This document shows, one piece after another, positions 5,355 to 9,430 of a stretch of 9,430 nt of DNA. Below the pieces are notes generated by a model. That model was not told where the DNA came from. It saw only the letters and a program-made list of their open reading frames with translations, and did no database searches. A program made the translations under genes and the position numbers. Each line of letters starts with the position of its first letter. The stretch's first letter is position 1. This DNA is from Fibrobacter sp. (GTDB lineage: Bacteria; Fibrobacterota; Fibrobacteria; Fibrobacterales; Fibrobacteraceae): the NCBI GenBank assembly GCA_016295375.1, contig JAEDLI010000095.1:1-9430 (forward strand), written 5' to 3'.

Positions 5355-5762
5355 GTGGATATTGCATCCAAGATAATGCTGGTGGCATCCATTGTGATGA
5401 TGGGCTATAACGCCTCGGAGTTTTTGGCCAGTTTTCAGTCTCTTTCTGAAAAGGCGGGGGAGTTGAAGGAAATGGCCAGGATAAACGGAGCTAGCGAAGG
5501 GGATATGCGCCGGTCCAATTTTTTGCTTTCTTTCGTTCTTTCGTCGGTCTATGTTGCCCTGACTTGCTTTTCGGGGCTCGCTATATGGGTGACGGTTTTT
5601 GTCGCCATAAAAATGGCCTTGACCCTGGTCGGCTCTGATTTGGCCTTGCTCCAGATTTTACGGACTGGCGATTTTTCCCGAAAAACCTATTTATTGTCCA
5701 AGGGGGATGCTTTTTTGAACGCCCTGCTTGGGCTTGCCATTGCGCTTTTTTTAGTTTTGTAG
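5355..5762 (+). CDS. Small integral membrane protein, unknown function
   Basis: I do not recognise this 135-residue product. It has a hydrophobic N-terminal segment (about 7-25), a charged cytoplasmic-type stretch (SEKAGELKEMARINGASEGDMRR, about 31-53), two closely spaced membrane segments (about 56-92), a basic loop (TGDFSRKTYLLSKGD) and a final segment ending at the C-terminus (AFLNALLGLAIALFLVL), so three or four spans. Start is GTG 5355 with GGAG at 5341-5344 ten bases upstream; no ATG in this frame lies closer to a ribosome-binding site (the ATG at codon 8 has none at usable distance). It follows rsgA by 14 bp and precedes a secreted protein gene by 18 bp. Confidence 0.75.
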   Translation: MDIASKIMLVASIVMMGYNASEFLASFQSLSEKAGELKEMARINGASEGDMRRSNFLLSFVLSSVYVALTCFSGLAIWVTVFVAIKMALTLVGSDLALLQILRTGDFSRKTYLLSKGDAFLNALLGLAIALFLVL

Positions 5763-5780
5763 ATAGTAGATGGACTCTAT

Positions 5781-6344
5781 ATGAAACCTCGTTTTTTGCG
5801 AACATTACTCTTTTTCCTAGTCTTTTCTGTGGCAGGTGCATTTGCCCAGGATGGCGGAACCTTGGCTGGAATCCGTACGCCTCTGTTCTTGGGCGGTGCT
5901 CTTGGTTTTGGTTCGGGAACGGGAGTGGGTGCAAGCCAGGGCCTTGGCCTACGGCAGATTGAGCCCATGATTGGCGTTTGGTACCTTGGTCTTGGATTCT
6001 TGAGGGTCGGGTATGGATTTTTTGATTATCAAGAAGAATCTGACGACGAAAAGTACGAGATAGACCATTCCAATTTCGATGTGGAACTGGGAATCCATGC
6101 TTGGAGCCTATTCTACATTACTGGTTCTTATTCCAGGGCCAAGGAACTCAGTGACTTGGGCGACATCGCCTGGAATGAATGGGGGGCCGGATTCGGCTCT
6201 GTTGTCAACATTTTTACAACTTCTATGCTTTTTGCCGAAGTCAGCTACCGCTGGGTGCTGGACCATTACGACCCCTTTATGGAGAAATCGGTTTCCGGAA
6301 GCCGCATTCAGCTCAATTTCGGGTTTGCCGCTTATGTCTTCTAA
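5781..6344 (+). CDS. Secreted small beta-barrel-type protein, unknown function
   Basis: This 187-residue product has a clear signal peptide: basic start MKPRFLR, hydrophobic core LLFFLVFSVAG, cleavage AFA/QDGG after residue 22. The mature part is Gly- and aromatic-rich with short alternating strands (PLFLGGALGFGSGTGVG, GVWYLGLGFLRVGYGFFDY, FDVELGIHAWSLFYITGSYS, SMLFAEVSYRWVL, RIQLNFGFAAYVF) and ends in Phe, the usual last residue for outer-membrane barrel insertion. An acidic segment near residues 82-95 (EESDDEKYEIDHSNFD) is probably a loop. I infer a barrel of about eight strands in the outer membrane; no family is recognised. Its last 11 bases overlap the start of nadD. Confidence 0.82.
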   Translation: MKPRFLRTLLFFLVFSVAGAFAQDGGTLAGIRTPLFLGGALGFGSGTGVGASQGLGLRQIEPMIGVWYLGLGFLRVGYGFFDYQEESDDEKYEIDHSNFDVELGIHAWSLFYITGSYSRAKELSDLGDIAWNEWGAGFGSVVNIFTTSMLFAEVSYRWVLDHYDPFMEKSVSGSRIQLNFGFAAYVF

Positions 6345-6969
6345 GACCGTTGCCGTCATGGGCGGGGCATTTGACCCGGTCCATAGGGACCATGTTTATG
6401 TGGCGGAACTTTGCCTAAAGAAAGGCTTCTGCGACGAGGTCTGGTTTATGCCCAGCCCCGACCGCTGGGACAAGATTATCAATGCGTCTCCGGAACACCG
6501 TTTCAAGATGCTTGAAATGGCCACCGGCCATGAACCCCGCTTTATTCTTTCAGACTTGGAAATCGAGCAGGGGGATTACCGCGGGACCTACATTTTCTTG
6601 AAAGGCTTGCGGGAAAAGTTTCCCGACATCAATTTCCGTTTGCTGACCGGTGCCGACAGTTACGAGACCATGCCCCAGTGGCGGGACCCCTTGCATTTTT
6701 ACGGAACGGAGTTCAATGGCGAACAATTGATGAGGGAATTCGAAATCATCGTGTTTGCCCGTGCCGGTTCTGCGATACTGGATCCTGCTGAACACAAGGC
6801 CAAGGGTTATGCCGACATGTTCTGGCTTGGTCCCAAGGAAGGTTTTGTGGGCCGCTTTTCCAGTACCGAAATCCGCCGGAGCCTGCTGAAGAACAGGGGC
6901 GTCTGTCCGGAGGGCCTGTTGCCCGAGATTTACCGCTACATTCTGGACAACAATCTCTATGGGGCTTAA
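6334..6969 (+). CDS. nadD: Nicotinate-nucleotide adenylyltransferase
   Basis: Joins nicotinate mononucleotide and ATP to give deamido-NAD, the shared step of NAD synthesis. The 211-residue length is typical. The nucleotidyltransferase motif is GGAFDPVHRDH (residues 10-20, H17 and H20), with the second signature FSSTEIR at 175-181. ASPEHRFKMLEMA and RLLTGADSYETMPQW match the family's substrate-binding regions. The frame is open further upstream to an ATG at 6079, but that part is antisense-frame reading of the preceding gene and lacks homology; MSSKTVAVMGG at 6334 places the motif at the expected position. The start overlaps the previous gene by 11 bp. Oddities: the HxGH motif reads HRDH (Gly to Asp at 19), and the usual PPHK segment is replaced by SPDRWDKI. 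NadD is the best call, but a related nucleotidyltransferase cannot be fully excluded. Confidence 0.88.
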   Translation: MSSKTVAVMGGAFDPVHRDHVYVAELCLKKGFCDEVWFMPSPDRWDKIINASPEHRFKMLEMATGHEPRFILSDLEIEQGDYRGTYIFLKGLREKFPDINFRLLTGADSYETMPQWRDPLHFYGTEFNGEQLMREFEIIVFARAGSAILDPAEHKAKGYADMFWLGPKEGFVGRFSSTEIRRSLLKNRGVCPEGLLPEIYRYILDNNLYGA

Positions 6970-6971
6970 AG

Positions 6972-8276
6972 ATGCAGGCGAAGGAACGGATTGAAAAAAT
7001 AAGGGAGAACCCCATTGTCCAGCGGGCTGAAAAATTTTTCCCTGCCATCGCCTTTCTGGCGGGATTCGGCTGGGATTCCATTACCCTCGGTACCATGGTC
7101 TATGGTTCCGACCTGCTGATTCTTTTGGCGTATTACGTCGGCGCTTTTATTCTAGTGATTTTGTTATCGGCTAAGTTGGACCACCCGGAAGGTTGGACTA
7201 AGGAACGCCTTGCCGCTGTGGCGAAAGCTCAGGGGGTTCAGGCGGCTCCTGGCCCTTCTGCCTCCAGGGAACCCCAGACCAAGGTCGAAGAAGTTGCGGA
7301 GAAAATTAAATCTGCTGCCGAAAACAAGGCTCAACAAATTGCCGACAAAATCGGCTACGAATCGACGGCAGTTCCCGTTAATGCTATCGTGGTGCATCAT
7401 CGTTTTTTGGACAGGGAATGGAGTCCGGTATGGAAAACCCGTTTTACCTGGGCAGTCCAGTTCCTGTTCGGCGGCCTGTTCAGTGCACTAGTGGTCTGTT
7501 ATTTCAAGAGTAGCGGTTCTTTGGCGTCATTCTTGCTAGTCATTGCCCTTGCGTGCATGCTGGTGGGCAATGAATTCTTGCAGAAAAAGTACGAAAGCTT
7601 TGGTGTGAGCCTTGCCTTTTTCTGCTTGTTGGGAACCATGTTCCTGAATTTTATCATTCCCCACGTTGTACATCGGATCGGTTTTTTCTGGTTCCTGCTC
7701 AGTACTCTTCTTTCCTTGGGGCTTTGCGTTTGGATCTGGAAAATTTCGCACCGAAGCAAGGCGGTTTTGGTTGCACCGGTCTTTATCAGTTCCCTGCTGA
7801 TTGTAGCCTACTTGATGAACTGGGTGCCGCCGGTTCCTCTCGTGCTGAAACAGCAGATTCCCTGCCAGAATTTTGACCGCAAGAATTTCTCCTGTGACGT
7901 GGATGCTCCAGGATTTTTGCAGAAGCTCGGCCTGCAGGCACCTTCGGTACACAAGGCTCCCGATGGAGAGGTGTATTTCTTGGCGGCCGTCTATGCGCCT
8001 GCTGCCCTGAAGGCGGAGCTGGAGTACCGCTGGTATTACAAGGACCCCTCCACAGGGGAGTACCGCCTTACGGATAAGATTTCTTCTGGCCGTATGGTCA
8101 TCAATGGCGGTCGTGAACAGGGCTTCCGGAGTTACTCCAAAAAGAGCAAGGTCCCGGCAGGAAAGTACCGCGTAGAGACCGCCTACAAGGACGGTGCGGT
8201 GATTGGTTCTCTGGCCTTCGACGTGATAGATGAATTTCGGGATTCTTCGGGCTACGTCAGGGATTCTCTCAGGTGA
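6972..8276 (+). CDS. Multi-spanning membrane protein with C-terminal DUF2914 domain
   Basis: The 434-residue product has about seven membrane segments. Two are near the N-terminus (FFPAIAFLAGFGWDSITLG; LLILLAYYVGAFILVILL). Five more follow from about residue 155 to 290 (WAVQFLFGGLFSALVV; SFLLVIALACMLVG; VSLAFFCLLGTMFLNFII; FFWFLLSTLLSLGLCVWIW; VLVAPVFISSLLIVAYLM). Residues 290-434 match the DUF2914 pattern: YRWYYKDPSTGEYRLTD, then GGREQGFRSYSKKSKVPAGKYRVE and GAVIGSLAFDV. This domain probably faces the periplasm. Its function is unknown. Between spans 2 and 3 is a charged Ala/Lys/Glu-rich stretch of roughly 70 residues (KVEEVAEKIKSAAENKAQQIADKI), likely a helical or coiled cytoplasmic loop and possibly lineage-specific. 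The start ATG is 2 bp after nadD, with GGGG at 6961-6964 as a weak ribosome-binding site. It shares GTGA with the next gene. Confidence 0.85.
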   Translation: MQAKERIEKIRENPIVQRAEKFFPAIAFLAGFGWDSITLGTMVYGSDLLILLAYYVGAFILVILLSAKLDHPEGWTKERLAAVAKAQGVQAAPGPSASREPQTKVEEVAEKIKSAAENKAQQIADKIGYESTAVPVNAIVVHHRFLDREWSPVWKTRFTWAVQFLFGGLFSALVVCYFKSSGSLASFLLVIALACMLVGNEFLQKKYESFGVSLAFFCLLGTMFLNFIIPHVVHRIGFFWFLLSTLLSLGLCVWIWKISHRSKAVLVAPVFISSLLIVAYLMNWVPPVPLVLKQQIPCQNFDRKNFSCDVDAPGFLQKLGLQAPSVHKAPDGEVYFLAAVYAPAALKAELEYRWYYKDPSTGEYRLTDKISSGRMVINGGREQGFRSYSKKSKVPAGKYRVETAYKDGAVIGSLAFDVIDEFRDSSGYVRDSLR

Positions 8277-9298
8277 GCGCCCCAAAGGACATGTTCTTTG
8301 AAAGCGATGTCCGGCCGGAACAGAACGGCCGTCTTTTGCTGGACAGCCTTTCGGAGCGGTTCACCTACCACAGCCGCGAAGAATGGTCTGAAAAAATTTC
8401 TCGCGGGCTGGTGACAATTAACGGCAATCTCGCGACGCTTGAAACGTTGGGCTACCAAGGCGACAAGGTGGTTTACCATGTGGAAAACTACAGCGAACCC
8501 GACGTGCCCACCCATTATGAGACGCTTTTCGAAGACGAGGAATTTTTGCTGGTGGCAAAGCCTGCCGGAGTTCCTGTCCATCATACGGGTCGGATTTTCT
8601 ACAACACTTTTACAGCCATTATCCGTCGGGGCTTTGATTGCGAGACGGCTACTCCCATGCACCGTCTGGATAGGGATACCGGCGGAATCATGCTGTTTGC
8701 CAAAAGTGTCGATACGGCGTCAAGGTTCCAGAAACACCTGGACCGGATTCTGCTCCGTAAGTTCTATCTGGCGGTAGTTCCTGGGGAATTTCCCGAAGGG
8801 AAAGTCCGTTGCGACTTGCCTCTGGCGGAAAATCCGTCGGCGCCTATCCGTATCAAGATGTACCACACTCCGGGCGGAAAGCCTTGCTCTACGGTGTTCA
8901 GGAGGTTTGCCTTGTTGCCGGGGGCTGCGGCAAAATCAGCTTCGCCAGAAACTGCTACAGAATGTTCCTGCCGTTCCCTGGTGGAATGTGAACTGTTGAC
9001 CGGTCGCAAGCACCAGATTCGTGCCCACCTTGCAGAACTGGGGTTCCCCATCGTTGGAGACCGACTGTACAGTTTCAATGGAAAGTTCTACCAGAAGATG
9101 TCTGGCGGTGGGTCGCTATCCGAAGAGGACTTTGACCTTCTGGGGGCACATCACCAGATGCTTTACGCCTACAAGGTGCAGGTGCAGCTGCCTTACTGGG
9201 ATGAACCCAGGGTGTTTACGGATTTTCATTTTCCGGAGGATATGGCGGCGGCGTTAAAGACCGTGGACTTTACCACTGCAGGCTCCCTGCCACTCTAG
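8273..9298 (+). CDS. RluA-family RNA pseudouridine synthase
   Basis: Isomerises uridine to pseudouridine in rRNA or tRNA. Domains: an S4-like RNA-binding part at about residues 18-70 (GRLLLDSLSERF ... ISRGLVTINGN ... GDKVVYHV), then the catalytic fold. The catalytic motif HRLDRDTGG is at 130-138, with Asp133 the nucleophile. RKFYLAVVPG and LLTGRKHQIRAHLAELGFPIVGDRLY are the other two family signatures. At 341 residues it is in the RluD/RluC size range, but the target base cannot be told from sequence; several paralogues usually exist, so no symbol is given. Start is GTG 8273, overlapping the previous stop as GTGA, with AGGGA at 8259-8263 nine bases upstream. A low-complexity insert (GAAAKSASPETATECSCR) near residues 218-235 probably forms a surface loop. 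Its last 29 bases overlap the end of a convergent gene. Confidence 0.94.
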   Translation: MSAPKDMFFESDVRPEQNGRLLLDSLSERFTYHSREEWSEKISRGLVTINGNLATLETLGYQGDKVVYHVENYSEPDVPTHYETLFEDEEFLLVAKPAGVPVHHTGRIFYNTFTAIIRRGFDCETATPMHRLDRDTGGIMLFAKSVDTASRFQKHLDRILLRKFYLAVVPGEFPEGKVRCDLPLAENPSAPIRIKMYHTPGGKPCSTVFRRFALLPGAAAKSASPETATECSCRSLVECELLTGRKHQIRAHLAELGFPIVGDRLYSFNGKFYQKMSGGGSLSEEDFDLLGAHHQMLYAYKVQVQLPYWDEPRVFTDFHFPEDMAAALKTVDFTTAGSLPL

Positions 9299-9430
9299 CC
9301 GTATAGCCCTCGTAGTCCCCGAAGAATCGGGAGTATCCGGCTTCTACCGAAATAAAGTCCCAGGGGGTAATCTTCAGAGAGCCGCCTAGTTCCTGGTATT
9401 CGTCGGTCCACCCCTTTCTCAAGAAATGCT
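9270..9430 (-). CDS. C-terminal end of probable outer-membrane beta-barrel protein (partial)
   Basis: On the minus strand, 52 codons run from the right edge to TAA at 9272-9270. They read ...KGWTDEYQELGGSLKITPW, DFISVEAGYSRFFGDYEGYT, ARVAGSLQW. The alternation of polar and hydrophobic residues, the aromatic content and the final Trp fit the last strands of an outer-membrane barrel. Plus-strand frames here have no such pattern after 9298. The gene overlaps the RluA-type gene tail to tail by 29 bp. Its identity cannot be told from this fragment. Confidence 0.7.
   Translation of the reverse strand, partial: HFLRKGWTDEYQELGGSLKITPWDFISVEAGYSRFFGDYEGYTARVAGSLQW

Noticed and set aside
6079..6333. 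Upstream in-frame extension of nadD by 85 codons
   Set aside because: It reads out of frame through the secreted protein gene at 5781, which has a clear signal peptide and barrel pattern. The NadD motif sits at the normal distance from the ATG at 6334.
7536..8285. 249-codon open frame on the minus strand, antisense to the DUF2914 gene
   Set aside because: The plus strand has coherent membrane spans and a recognisable DUF2914 domain; the minus frame shows no domain or coherent segments.
9318..9331. CCCGA-AGAA-TCGGG hairpin after the RluA-type gene as a terminator
   Set aside because: Only 5 bp of stem, no T-run, and it lies inside the coding sequence of the convergent barrel gene.
1..9430. 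tRNA, rRNA, insertion sequence, phage or plasmid genes
   Set aside because: No tRNA-like cloverleaf, rRNA segment, transposase or integrase motif, or terminal inverted repeats with target duplications were seen on either strand.

Overview
The window looks like chromosomal DNA from a Gram-negative bacterium, most likely Fibrobacterota (Fibrobacter or a close relative). This is inferred from four things: near-balanced base composition; three separate genes for small outer-membrane beta-barrel-type proteins (aromatic last residue, two with visible signal peptides); a UbiA-family prenyltransferase of the archaeal-like REIxKDxED type found in the FCB superphylum; and an extended GuaA form. No phage, transposase, CRISPR, tRNA or rRNA was seen. 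Most genes are ordinary housekeeping genes. The unusual material is in the gaps and in one place inside a gene.

Layout. 1-1540 (minus): guaA, GMP synthase, with its 3' end off the left edge. 1541-1654: short divergent gap with a degenerate 7-bp repeat, then a perfect 26-bp tandem duplication that copies a start codon. 1655-2659 (plus): secreted, probable beta-barrel protein of unknown function. 2678-3574 (minus): UbiA-family prenyltransferase, convergent with the previous gene. 3575-3842: 268-bp divergent gap holding two different 7-bp repeat arrays, one at each edge, around a strong hairpin. 3843-9298 (plus): a compact run of seven genes with overlaps of 4-11 bp or gaps of 2-18 bp, probably one operon: a 91-residue unknown protein, rsgA (ribosome-assembly GTPase), a 135-residue membrane protein, a secreted barrel-type protein, nadD (NAD synthesis), a multi-spanning DUF2914 membrane protein and an RluA-type pseudouridine synthase. 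9270-9430 (minus): the last 52 codons of another probable outer-membrane protein, overlapping the end of the operon tail to tail.

How the genes work together. The operon joins ribosome maturation (RsgA), RNA modification (RluA-like enzyme) and NAD synthesis (NadD) with envelope proteins of unknown role. This fits growth-linked co-expression better than a single pathway. GuaA supplies GMP, the precursor of the GTP used by RsgA, but it is a separate divergent unit.

Most interesting signal. Degenerate tandem repeats with a strict 7-bp period, each with a different unit, occur in both divergent gaps. A ten-unit, 70-bp array of the same kind lies in frame inside the OB-fold of rsgA, next to a perfect 8-bp-stem hairpin. 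There it encodes a 7-residue protein repeat. This suggests an active process that generates or spreads heptamer repeats in this genome and has entered a conserved gene. A TATNTTTA-like box lies within 0-8 nt of the start codon of all four genes that head a transcription unit, which hints at very short or absent 5' leaders.
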